Origin: Flavobacterium erciyesense | Lineage (GTDB): Bacteria; Bacteroidota; Bacteroidia; Flavobacteriales; Flavobacteriaceae | Direction: 5' to 3' | NCBI RefSeq assembly: GCF_018069925.1 | Contig: NZ_JAGPXB010000005.1 | Span: forward strand, 124,001 to 188,000 | DNA length: 64,000 nt | In this document: in pieces, positions 53,352-61,497 of the stretch | Layout: every line of letters begins with the position of its first letter | Numbering within the stretch: position 1 is the stretch's first letter | Notes under the pieces: generated by a model | The model's input: only the letters and a program-made list of their open reading frames with translations | The model's database searches: none | What the model was told of the DNA's origin: nothing | Made by a program: the position numbers and the translations under genes

Positions 53352-54164
53352 ATGAAGTATGATATCCAATTAAAAAATGAACTTATTAGACTTGCAGAAA
53401 GTTATGGTACAAAAAATTTTGGTGATCAATACGCTCATCCTAATGAGCTTAAAAATAGTTCTGTGATTTTTAATGATATCAGGTATAGTTTTCACAATGA
53501 ATCCTTTTCAAATATTGAAAGCAAAGATGAAAATTTTAAAAGAACACAAAAAAAGCATAGCAGAGTCCAAACTAAAAATGCAGGTATTCTAGAAATGCAA
53601 TCTTCAAATAGTTCGGATGCATTGGCAATGAATGTCTTTTGCCATCCCGATTTTTCTAATTGGGTAGAAATGAAAAAATTGTTTCAGGTAACTGAATTTA
53701 CTTCTATAGATTTTGGACATAAAGCCAGAGTTGATAAAACAATTAATAACATAAAGAAAAAAGACAATACTGAAGTAGATGTATTTATAAACGGTAATAT
53801 ATTCATAGAGTGCAAATTAACTGAAAAAGATTTCAGCTCAAAAAAAATGGAAATCGTTGAACATTATTCAGAGTTTAGAAATGTGTTTCATGTGGAGAAA
53901 CTACTTCAAACCAAAACGCATTATGAAAATTACCAACTCATTAGAAATATATTAGCTGCTAATCAACATAAAGCACAATTCATCCTTATTTGTGATATAC
54001 GCAGACCTGACTTAGTAGAAAGTTTCTGCCAAACGGTAGCGTGTATAAAAGATAACTATTTAGGCCTAAGAACCAATTGCAAAATAATCTATTGGCAAGA
54101 TCTAGCCAAAGTTGTTGGTGATGAATTAAAAATTTTTCTACATGAAAAATATGGGATTAATTAA
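53352..54164 (+). CDS. PD-(D/E)XK nuclease-like protein
   Basis: 270 residues. The nuclease signature is NTEVDVFINGNIFIECKLTEKDF (Asp143, then Glu153-x-Lys155), typical of restriction-endonuclease-like folds. A later strand FILICDIRRPDLVESF and KIIYWQDLAKVV complete an alpha/beta core, as in the PGN_0703 group. It could be a stand-alone restriction or anti-phage nuclease. There is no adjacent methyltransferase of its own. Bounded on both sides by hsdS-tail remnants together with the acidic 116-residue gene, so these two form one module. Confidence 0.6.
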   Translation: MKYDIQLKNELIRLAESYGTKNFGDQYAHPNELKNSSVIFNDIRYSFHNESFSNIESKDENFKRTQKKHSRVQTKNAGILEMQSSNSSDALAMNVFCHPDFSNWVEMKKLFQVTEFTSIDFGHKARVDKTINNIKKKDNTEVDVFINGNIFIECKLTEKDFSSKKMEIVEHYSEFRNVFHVEKLLQTKTHYENYQLIRNILAANQHKAQFILICDIRRPDLVESFCQTVACIKDNYLGLRTNCKIIYWQDLAKVVGDELKIFLHEKYGIN

Positions 54165-54169
54165 CTTTT

Positions 54170-54254
54170 AAAGAAAGTTTAGGGTATAACGAACAATTGT
54201 TGCAACACGTTTTTAAGAGATGCGTCTAAAAGAAGAACAAGAAACAAAAAATAG
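54170..54254 (+). pseudogene. hsdS C-terminal remnant B
   Basis: Six bases after the nuclease-like gene, the frame reads KESLGYNEQLLQHV, closely matching KESQGYNEMLLQQV of hsdS. If one T of the run at 54210-54214 is removed, it continues LRDASKRRTRNKK to a stop at 54252-54254. So it is the tail of another hsdS allele with a one-base insertion. The next gene begins 5 bp later. Confidence 0.8.
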
Positions 54255-54259
54255 GTAAA

Positions 54260-54622
54260 ATGAAAAAATTAGGATTAATTATTCTGTTATTATATAGTAT
54301 CAATAGTTTTTCACAAAAAATGTCTTGTGATGAATTATTAAATTTTGTTAAAACCGAAGGAAGGTATGTAAGTTCATTAAGTAGTTATATCATGGCTTCT
54401 TCTTGGCTAAAAGAAGTAACCCTTTATAGTTATGAGGGCAAATATTTTGTAATTGCCAAAATCAAAAAAGATGAATATAGCTATTCAGCTAATACTTATG
54501 TTTTTTGTGGTATTCCATATAATAATTGGTCTAATTTTCAATACGGTGGCTATGGAGATTCAAAATCTTATGGAGAACGATTTCACAAATATATTATTGA
54601 TTACCAGTGTAGTTGCTATTAA
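54260..54622 (+). CDS. Small secreted hypothetical protein
   Basis: 120 residues with a signal peptide (LGLIILLLYSINSFSQ). Mature part: KMSCDELLNFVKTEG, then SSWLKEVTLYSYEGKYFVIAKIKK, YVFCGIPYNNWSNF and a C-terminal CSCY. The S-S-x-L--V--Y...V-I...Y-Y--IP--NW pattern is loosely like KTSC-type small domains. Cysteines may form disulfides after export. It stands alone between hsdS remnants B and C, so it is a one-gene module. Confidence 0.6.
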   Translation: MKKLGLIILLLYSINSFSQKMSCDELLNFVKTEGRYVSSLSSYIMASSWLKEVTLYSYEGKYFVIAKIKKDEYSYSANTYVFCGIPYNNWSNFQYGGYGDSKSYGERFHKYIIDYQCSCY

Positions 54623-54700
54623 TCAATAGTAAACCTTTTTTTTAGCAGGCCAACTGTATTGTAAATTAATAGAATACTTTGTAAGAGTAACAAAAATCAT

Positions 54701-54763
54701 AGTCAAAATGAAAAGCTGCTTGAACAGGTTTTGAGTTAGGCGTTGCAGGGAGAAAAAAAATAA
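54701..54763 (+). pseudogene. hsdS C-terminal remnant C
   Basis: Reads SQNEKLLEQVLS, a stop, then ALQGEKK and a final stop at 54761-54763. It corresponds to SQ...NE-LLQQVLREALQ of hsdS with the RE codons replaced by AGTTAG and with a third different C-terminus (QGEKK). AACAGGTTTTGAG and AGGCGTTGCA are shared with the intact gene. The next gene starts 25 bp later. Confidence 0.78.
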
Positions 54764-54788
54764 ATAAAGAATTATTAAAAAAGCAAAC

Positions 54789-55451
54789 ATGAAAATCGCA
54801 TCAGTTTATATAACATTAATCTCATTACTAATATTTTCTTGCGGTAAGGAAGATAAAAAGGAAAGTACAAATAAAAAAGCTGAGACTACAACCGAGGGAA
54901 ATTATATTTCAAAAAAATGGAAGAGTACCAAAGAAGTTTTTGTCGATAGTGATTCCCTGCTAAAGATAAAAAAGGACAAATATTTTAAAGAATTACGAAA
55001 TAAATATCCCGAATTTAAATATGTACAAAAGTGGTTTGAGTCTAATCCTAAAGAGTTATTAGGTCTTAAAGGTGATTATTACAAAATGATTAAGGCTACC
55101 TATGAAGATGATGCTAACATCACTTATGAAAACTTAATAGCACCCGGTGATCGAGGAACTTTTAAATATCTATTTGTTAATGATGACGCTTACTATATTT
55201 ATGAATTTTTATTAAAAGAGCGTAAAATTAAACCTGTAGATATAAGAAGAATAAGAAAAGGATACGGAGCCGAACCTATGCATGAGCTTACATTTGATAG
55301 AAATCATCTTCTCGAAAAAGAAATTTTTAAAGGAGATGTAGACCAAGACTTATTTACTAAAAACGGTCATCTTTTCTTCAAATTCGGAAAAGATGTAGAT
55401 GACAAGAGAGTTACAAACACGATTGATTTAGGAACTGAAAGAGATTTTTAA
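54789..55451 (+). CDS. Lipoprotein, hypothetical (first of a pair)
   Basis: 220 residues. Lipoprotein signal ITLISLLIFSCGKEDKK (Cys near 18) and a Lys/Glu/Thr-rich linker, then a soluble domain rich in aromatic and charged residues (KYPEFKYVQKWFESNPKELLG, YENLIAPGDRGTFKYLFVND). No known family seen. It is separated by a single base from the next lipoprotein gene, so the two are one operon and may act together in the envelope. It starts just after hsdS remnant C. Confidence 0.65.
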   Translation: MKIASVYITLISLLIFSCGKEDKKESTNKKAETTTEGNYISKKWKSTKEVFVDSDSLLKIKKDKYFKELRNKYPEFKYVQKWFESNPKELLGLKGDYYKMIKATYEDDANITYENLIAPGDRGTFKYLFVNDDAYYIYEFLLKERKIKPVDIRRIRKGYGAEPMHELTFDRNHLLEKEIFKGDVDQDLFTKNGHLFFKFGKDVDDKRVTNTIDLGTERDF

Positions 55452-55452
55452 A

Positions 55453-56475
55453 ATGCAGAAAATATTATTGTTTTTTTTACTGGTTACACTTCTTGGTTGT
55501 TCAAAAAAAAAGGATAATATCCCACTTGACTCTATCGGGAGTAGCTTTGAAAAATCTCGAAAATTCGAAGATTTGACAATTGAAAATTATTCAAATGAAG
55601 CAGAAGAGATTTTAGAAAAACACAAGCAAAAATTAAAGATAATTCTTCCTCGCTTAATTGCTGACGAAGTAATAATTTATGAGAAATTTTTAACAGAAGT
55701 TGAAAAGTCGCCAATTAAAAATCTTAGTTATCATGATACAAATCAGTATTTATACGAAGAATTATCTAACACTAAGAATCGTTTAATGATTAAAGAAATG
55801 GCTTTGAATAAAGCGTACTTTCAATTGTTTAATGAATTGTCATTTTTAAATTTTAAATACCGTTTTTTTAGAAGTAATCTAGTTTTTAAAGATTTCTACG
55901 ATGCAGGACCTATTGTTTTATCCGAGGAAGTTCTAATCAAAATCGACGAAATGGTTAAAGATGAAAAAATACGCGTTGCAATTGAAAAAAAAATTAACAC
56001 TTCTAAAATTGTAGGCAGTGGGTTAAGTATTCTTACAAACATTGTAAGTTTTTCAAAATGTGGTAAATCCTTGAAAAGTGTCACAGTTGGCGCTAAAGCT
56101 GCGAAAAACAAGTTTTTTTTAAAATCCGCTTCTAATTACAAAAGTAAACTAACATATTTAGTTCTTGAAAAAAATATGGCGCAAAAATTGTCCCAAATCT
56201 TAAGTAACCAAAATAAAAGGGATTTTATCGTAGGGAGATCTGAAGAAGCTTTTTTAGCATTATCTGTTGTTAACCATTTAAATGACCGTAGAGAAGATAA
56301 GCTATTAGAGTCTTTTCAAAATATCAATAATCAAATAAATGGTAGAATTGGTGATTTTTCAGATGGTATTTTAGCAGTCCACTTGCAAAAAGTAAGGGGT
56401 ATAATAAAGGATAACACCACTAAGCTAGCAGAAGCTAGTGCAAACGAACTGTCTGACAAAATCAAAGTAAAGTAA
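55453..56475 (+). CDS. Lipoprotein, hypothetical (second of a pair)
   Basis: 340 residues. Signal ILLFFLLVTLLGCSKKK (Cys near 16). Largely helical with two long amphipathic blocks (about 40-130 and 150-190), a short hydrophobic glycine-containing segment (VGSGLSILTNIVSFSKCGKSL, about 188-208), and a helical C-terminus. No recognised domain. Coupled to the preceding lipoprotein gene with one base between stop and start. Confidence 0.65.
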   Translation: MQKILLFFLLVTLLGCSKKKDNIPLDSIGSSFEKSRKFEDLTIENYSNEAEEILEKHKQKLKIILPRLIADEVIIYEKFLTEVEKSPIKNLSYHDTNQYLYEELSNTKNRLMIKEMALNKAYFQLFNELSFLNFKYRFFRSNLVFKDFYDAGPIVLSEEVLIKIDEMVKDEKIRVAIEKKINTSKIVGSGLSILTNIVSFSKCGKSLKSVTVGAKAAKNKFFLKSASNYKSKLTYLVLEKNMAQKLSQILSNQNKRDFIVGRSEEAFLALSVVNHLNDRREDKLLESFQNINNQINGRIGDFSDGILAVHLQKVRGIIKDNTTKLAEASANELSDKIKVK

Positions 56476-56584
56476 TTTTTTTTGTAATCTGGTGGATCGT
56501 TTTAAGAGTGTTAATCAAATTGTGAGCCGCCAACATTACAAAATATTTTTATGAAAGTAATTGCTGCAGTAAAATTGACATTTA

Positions 56585-57493
56585 ATGCAAGAGGAAAGAT
56601 ACATCAGGATAAACAAAGTCCTTAGAGAATTAAATATTAGTCTTGAAAAAGCAGTCAGTTTTTTAAAAGCTGCAGATATTCATATAGATGCAAATCCTAA
56701 CACTAAAATTAGTGAAGAGGAATATAATTTTTTAAGGTTAAGAGTTGGTCTTAAAGCATATAAACCAAAAGTGCGACCAGAAATCACAAATCCAGAAATT
56801 GCTACGAGGATAAGGCTCAATAAGGGTATTCCTAAAACGGTATTCAAGTACTTCGGTACACAAGATTACCATTTATCCTCCTTAAGAGAGGGCTACTTAT
56901 TCCATTCAAACTTTAATGACTTTAACGATCCATTTGATTGTAACATTAAACTAATTGATTTTGAAAAGCTGGGCAAATCAAAAAAGGATAAATCATTAGA
57001 AAAAACAATAAGAGAGCGATTTCCAGACATTGGCATTTGCTGTTTTAGTCGCATCCATGACTCCATATTAATGTGGTCTCATTATGCTAATAATCACAAA
57101 GGATTCTGTATCGAGTTTTATTCAAACAAAAGACCAATTGGTATCAATCCTTTAGATGTAAATTACACAGAGTCTTTTGTAAAAGCCAATTTTTACAATG
57201 AGCAGCAAAAAGCCCTATTTCATATGGTTTTTACCAAAGCAAAACAGTGGGAATATGAACATGAATTAAGATCAATAGCGACTCATTTTAAAGATAACAA
57301 TTCTAGAAAAGTCCCCTTTTTAAAAGAAGATGTAAAAGCCGTATATCTTGGTGTAAATTGTGATGATAATTTTTTAAACGAAATTTTATCTATTGTAAAA
57401 GAAGTTTACAATAATGCTATAACTGTTTTTCGAGGCAGTTTATCACCTCATTCATTCGAAATCCAGTGGCAGGAAATAAAATTATCTAATTAA
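56585..57493 (+). CDS. IF2-N domain fused to DUF2971
   Basis: 302 residues. Residues 4-55 (YIRINKVLRELNISLEKAV, IDANPNTKISEEEYNFL) closely resemble the N-terminal IF2-N helical domain of Bacteroidetes translation initiation factor IF-2. From about 82 a DUF2971 domain follows: VFKYFGTQDYHLSSLREGYL, FNDFNDPFDCN, ICCFSRIHDSILMWSHYANNHKGFCIEF and WEYEHELRSIA. DUF2971 occurs often in defence islands, and its activity is unknown to me. A plausible reading is that the IF2-N part acts as a sensor or ribosome/tRNA-binding adaptor for the DUF2971 effector. AbiH is encoded about 50 bp downstream. Confidence 0.75.
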   Translation: MQEERYIRINKVLRELNISLEKAVSFLKAADIHIDANPNTKISEEEYNFLRLRVGLKAYKPKVRPEITNPEIATRIRLNKGIPKTVFKYFGTQDYHLSSLREGYLFHSNFNDFNDPFDCNIKLIDFEKLGKSKKDKSLEKTIRERFPDIGICCFSRIHDSILMWSHYANNHKGFCIEFYSNKRPIGINPLDVNYTESFVKANFYNEQQKALFHMVFTKAKQWEYEHELRSIATHFKDNNSRKVPFLKEDVKAVYLGVNCDDNFLNEILSIVKEVYNNAITVFRGSLSPHSFEIQWQEIKLSN

Positions 57494-57549
57494 AGAAATA
57501 GTATTATTGCTTGATTTGAAAGTAGTTTAGCAAAGAAATGAAATTACAA

Positions 57550-58677
57550 ATGAATAGACTTATTATCATAGGAAATGGCTTTGACTTAGCACATGGTATT
57601 AAAACCAGTTACCAAGATTTTATTTTAGACTACTTCAAAACATGTTTAATAAAATGTTTAGAAAGCGGAAGTTATAAATTATCAGGTTCAAGTTTGCAAC
57701 GTATTGGAGGGTATTACAATGATGAGTTAATAGAAATTAAACTAATAAATAAATACAGCAACATAAATTATATAGAACAATTAAAAAGCATTATATCGAT
57801 TAAAGAATTAGTTAATTTTTGTGCTAAATATGAATTTAAATTGTTTTATAGATTTGAGTTATTACAAGATACTATTGAGGATTATTGTCAATTAAATTGG
57901 GTTGATTTAGAAGACAGGTATTTTGATTTATTAGTAAAATATAGTGACAAAGCAACAAAACTTTATAGTAGAGAACAGATCAAATTGATAAACGATAAAT
58001 TTGAAATTTTAAAAAAATTATTAAAAGAATATCTAGAAAAACAACAATTAGAATTTAGCAATTTATCTGATAAAGAACCTTTAATTAATTGCTTTTGTGA
58101 CAAGATTTACAAGCATGAGTTAGTAACCGTAAAAATAAAAGAAAGCGAAATACCCGAAAATCTATATTTTCTAAACTTCAATTATACTAACACTTTCGAA
58201 GATTATTACAGATACTGTAAAGTGATCATACCATCCGATTTTAATTATATTCACGGTAATCTATATGGTGCTCATGGTCATGCCATATTTGGTTTTGGTG
58301 ACGAATTGGATAAAAGGTATATAGGTTTCGAAGACCAAAAGAACAACGATTTATTCAAGCATATCAAATCATTTGAGTACTTAAAAACAAAAAATTATTA
58401 TTTGTTAACACGTTTTGTTGAATCTCAAGATTTCCAAGTTCATATTTACGGTCATTCCTGCGGAATTTCAGATAGAACGATGCTTAATCAAATATTTGAA
58501 CATGATAACTGTAAGTCTATAAAAATATATTACCATAAAAAAGAAGATGGGTCAAATGACTATACCGAAAAGACCTATGAAATTTCGCGACATTTCAAAG
58601 ATAAGGGATTGATGAGAAGGAAAATAGTACCTTTTGATTTATCCCAAGAAATGCCGCAACCAACCAAACTGCAATAA
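57550..58677 (+). CDS. AbiH-family phage abortive infection protein
   Basis: About 375 residues. The N-terminus MNRLIIIGNGFDLAHGIKTSYQDFI is the AbiH signature, a glycine-rich nucleotide-binding-like loop. Further conserved parts are FLNFNYTNTFEDYYRY, YIHGNLYGAHGHAIFGFGDE and VHIYGHSCGISDRTMLNQIF. AbiH was described in Lactococcus as causing abortive infection; the mechanism is not settled. ATG 57538 would add four residues; 57550 gives the family N-terminus. Single gene, same strand as the IF2-N/DUF2971 gene and probably cotranscribed with it. Confidence 0.88.
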   Translation: MNRLIIIGNGFDLAHGIKTSYQDFILDYFKTCLIKCLESGSYKLSGSSLQRIGGYYNDELIEIKLINKYSNINYIEQLKSIISIKELVNFCAKYEFKLFYRFELLQDTIEDYCQLNWVDLEDRYFDLLVKYSDKATKLYSREQIKLINDKFEILKKLLKEYLEKQQLEFSNLSDKEPLINCFCDKIYKHELVTVKIKESEIPENLYFLNFNYTNTFEDYYRYCKVIIPSDFNYIHGNLYGAHGHAIFGFGDELDKRYIGFEDQKNNDLFKHIKSFEYLKTKNYYLLTRFVESQDFQVHIYGHSCGISDRTMLNQIFEHDNCKSIKIYYHKKEDGSNDYTEKTYEISRHFKDKGLMRRKIVPFDLSQEMPQPTKLQ

Positions 58678-58829
58678 CGAAGAAGAGTTTAAAATCCAAA
58701 AAGAAAGTTAGGGACCGTTTTTTAGTCACGAAAAAATTACGAGGAAAACAAGAGCGAAAAATTAGTAGATGTAGTCTTTAAATTTTTAAAAAATATTCAA
58801 CCGTAAGGTAAACTTGAAAAGCAAACACA

Positions 58830-59696
58830 ATGAGCGAAAAATTAAAATATATCAAAGCCGAGAAAATCTCAATAAGACAACATTTCAATGAGAAATGGTT
58901 GCAAGATAGAATTGAAGAAGATACCAGTATTTTGGGGTTAGGAGATCTAGATGTAATACATAGAGAAAGAAAACAATCAAGCGGCGGAAGAATTGATTTT
59001 TTATTTCTTAATAATGAAACTGACAGAATGTATGAGACAGAAATTATGTTAGGTAAAACAGATGAAAGTCATATCATTAGAGCAATTGAATATTGGGACA
59101 TTGAAAGAAGACGCTATCCGTCTAAGGATCATCGGGCAGTTATCATTGCAGAGGATATTACTAATCGTTTTTTTAACGTAATTGCTTTAATGAATAGAGC
59201 AATTCCTATAATTGCAATTCAAGTAAGCGCACTTAAAATTGACAATCAAATTATTTTGAATTTTACGACAGTGCTTGATATTTATGAAGAGCCTGAAGAT
59301 GAAGTGAAGCTTGGTGGAGAAGAAGTAGGCAGACCATACTGGGTAAAGAAATCGCACGCAAAATCCATTGTAATGTTGGATGAGTTGATACGATTTGGAG
59401 AAATACCAAATGAAGATTTGAAAGTTACATACAATAAACACCACATTGCTTTAGGAACAGACAGACAAAATTGTATTTGGCTTAGACCAAGAAAAACTCC
59501 AGGTATTTGTCATATGGAAGTGAAAGTTGGAAAGGAAAACATTGAATGTGCAAAAGAAGAACTTGATGAGCTTGCAATCTCTTTTAACTTAAGAAAAGAC
59601 GATATTTTCGCAATTTCAATTAGGCAAGAAGATTTGAACAAACATCAAGGAAAAATCAAAAGCTTAATAACTGAATCACTAACGTATTATCAATAA
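58830..59696 (+). CDS. PD-(D/E)XK nuclease-family protein (NucS/DUF91-like)
   Basis: 288 residues. The nuclease core is LGLGDLDVIHRERKQSSGG then RIDFLFLNNETDRMYETEIMLG (Asp56, Glu69, Glu71) and IIRAIEYWDIERRRYP; E-x-E replaces the usual E-x-K. The middle strand VIIAEDITNRFFNVIALMNRAIPIIAI and a C-terminal domain of about 90 residues (TPGICHMEVKVGKENIECAKEEL) follow. The pattern is seen in many bacterial proteins of unknown function in defence regions. The 152-bp gap before it contains AAAGAAAGTTAGGG, a possible very decayed hsdS-tail trace. Confidence 0.65.
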   Translation: MSEKLKYIKAEKISIRQHFNEKWLQDRIEEDTSILGLGDLDVIHRERKQSSGGRIDFLFLNNETDRMYETEIMLGKTDESHIIRAIEYWDIERRRYPSKDHRAVIIAEDITNRFFNVIALMNRAIPIIAIQVSALKIDNQIILNFTTVLDIYEEPEDEVKLGGEEVGRPYWVKKSHAKSIVMLDELIRFGEIPNEDLKVTYNKHHIALGTDRQNCIWLRPRKTPGICHMEVKVGKENIECAKEELDELAISFNLRKDDIFAISIRQEDLNKHQGKIKSLITESLTYYQ

Positions 59697-60027
59697 ACAA
59701 TTATAGAATTTAGGAAAAGGGCCTAATTCAAAAGGAATTGTAACGGCTGTTCATTAGTAAGATCAGATTCATATATGATAATAACCTTCGATCAGAAGTA
59801 AAAAATAAAGTGTAAAAGTTATATCCATTAATTATTACAAAAATTAAGGAAATTATCTACATACACTTGTAATAACGTACTAAAAGTTTTATATATTTGA
59901 AAAAGATATAAGGTGAGACAGACCTTCGTCAATTCACTCAAATGTATGTGAAATACGAAAATTTGTTTCGGATATATACCAGTTGGCAGAAATTATTACG
60001 CAACCGCATCCAAAAGACAAATAAATT
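59697..60027 (+). promoter_or_regulatory. 331-bp leader with promoter of the TIR-like operon
   Basis: AT-rich gap. TTG at 59867-59869, a 22-base spacer and TATATTTG at 59892-59899 form a good Bacteroidetes promoter, 128 bp before the ATG of the TIR-like gene. The long untranslated leader between them has no clear hairpin or reading frame. No other feature is seen in the gap. Confidence 0.6.
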
Positions 60028-60612
60028 ATGGCACACAAATGTTTTATTTCCTTCAAGACTCAAGACCATGCTTATAAAAAATATATTCATGACGAGCTTG
60101 ATGTTGACATGATTGATAAATCATTACATGAACCTATAGATTCTGACGATGAAGATTACATAATGAGAAAAATAAGAGAAAATTATTTGTCTGATTCGAC
60201 AGTTACAATTTTCTTGATAGGTACAAAATCTGCTGAAAATTCATTTTTTGAAAATCAATCATTTATTAAAAGGGAATTACAAGCATCGTTATATCATGGT
60301 GTGAATAATACCAAAAATGGAATTTTAGGAATTGTTCTTCCAGATATGGTAAACAGTATATATTTAGGAACAAATAATTGTTTGACTTGTGGCGGTTCAC
60401 ATTCCATCGTTAAAATAGATGATAATACAGTTATCAAAGAATTTTCATATAACTATTATATTCCAAATAATAAATGTGCATGGAGTGAAGATGATAGATA
60501 CTGCGTATTAACAACTTGGGATAATTTTTGTAATAATCCTAATTATTTCATCGACCAAGCATTTGATAAAAGAACTCATGCAATTTCAGTTTCAACTAAA
60601 GTCAGACCGTAA
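60028..60612 (+). CDS. TIR-like domain protein (DUF1863/ThsB-like)
   Basis: 194 residues. It opens MAHKCFISFKTQDHAYKKYI and continues DSDDEDYIMRKIRENYLSDS, TVTIFLIGTKSAEN, and FIKRELQASLYHG followed by GILGIVLPD. This is the MTH538/DUF1863 TIR-like pattern found in ThsB of Thoeris. In that system a TIR protein senses infection and makes a NAD-derived signal that activates a separate effector. The C-terminal 70 residues hold three cysteines of unknown role. Its stop overlaps the start of the DUF4231 membrane protein (TAATG), so the two form a coupled pair. Confidence 0.82.
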   Translation: MAHKCFISFKTQDHAYKKYIHDELDVDMIDKSLHEPIDSDDEDYIMRKIRENYLSDSTVTIFLIGTKSAENSFFENQSFIKRELQASLYHGVNNTKNGILGIVLPDMVNSIYLGTNNCLTCGGSHSIVKIDDNTVIKEFSYNYYIPNNKCAWSEDDRYCVLTTWDNFCNNPNYFIDQAFDKRTHAISVSTKVRP

Positions 60613-61496
60613 TGAAAGATAAAGATTTTCCAAATTATTTTCGAGCAGGTGATCAAGCTTCACTTATTGCTCAAACCACGTATGTAAATTATGTGAAATG
60701 GGATTTAATATTTATGGTTGTCGCTGCTAGTTTGACAATTTATAATTACCAAGAAGAAAATAGTAAAACAATTATTTATGTTATTTCAGGAATTTTACTT
60801 TTGTTTGCAACAATTCTCTCATTTGTTATAAAAAACAAACAATACGAAGACACTTGGTATCGAGGAAGAGCATTAGCTGAATCATGCAAAACATTAACTT
60901 GGAGATATGTAACTTGCTCTGAATATTTTGAAAATAATTTAACAACATCTGAAGCTAGAAAAAGATTTACCGAAAGAATTATAGAAATAAAAGATGAGTT
61001 CTCTGATTTGAACAAAGAGTTAAGCGCAAAACTACTTGCTCTCCCAATCATAACAGAAGAAATGAAAAATGTGAGAGGATATACTCTTGAGAATAGAAAG
61101 AAATATTATTTAGACCATAGAATTGACAATCAAATTAATTGGTATAAAAATAAGGCAGACCAAAATAAAAGTAAATATGAAGGTTGGTTTTGGGCAGTAA
61201 TTATAGCACAAATATTAGCTTTAATTTCCATAGGGTTATTAATAAAATTCCCAAACTGTAACTTCAACTTTGTTGGTTTCTTTTCAACTTTATCAGCTTG
61301 TTTTTTTAGTTGGTTACAGTTAAAGAAATATCAGGAAAATAAGGAAGCTTATACAACTGCAACTTCTGAATTAAACTTGATAAAGCAAGAAGCAGAAGAA
61401 GTTAATACAGAAGAAACATTTTCAAAATTCGTTTTAGATTCAGAAAATGCAATGTCAAGAGAACATACGATGTGGTTAGCCCAAAAAAGAAAATAA
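60612..61496 (+). CDS. DUF4231 (SLATT-like) membrane protein, partner of the TIR-like protein
   Basis: 294 residues with two transmembrane pairs: about 30-46 and 53-73, then 191-211 and 219-237. Between and around them are conserved blocks TWYRGRALAESCKTLTWRYVTC and HRIDNQINWYKNKADQNKSK, which mark DUF4231, related to the SLATT membrane-effector group. Such proteins are thought to form pores that depolarise the membrane after activation by a nucleotide signal. There is no fused sensor (SLOG, macro) domain. Coupling by TAATG to the TIR-like gene suggests a two-component abortive-infection module: TIR as signal maker, this protein as effector (inference). Confidence 0.8.
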   Translation: MKDKDFPNYFRAGDQASLIAQTTYVNYVKWDLIFMVVAASLTIYNYQEENSKTIIYVISGILLLFATILSFVIKNKQYEDTWYRGRALAESCKTLTWRYVTCSEYFENNLTTSEARKRFTERIIEIKDEFSDLNKELSAKLLALPIITEEMKNVRGYTLENRKKYYLDHRIDNQINWYKNKADQNKSKYEGWFWAVIIAQILALISIGLLIKFPNCNFNFVGFFSTLSACFFSWLQLKKYQENKEAYTTATSELNLIKQEAEEVNTEETFSKFVLDSENAMSREHTMWLAQKRK

Positions 61497-61497
61497 C

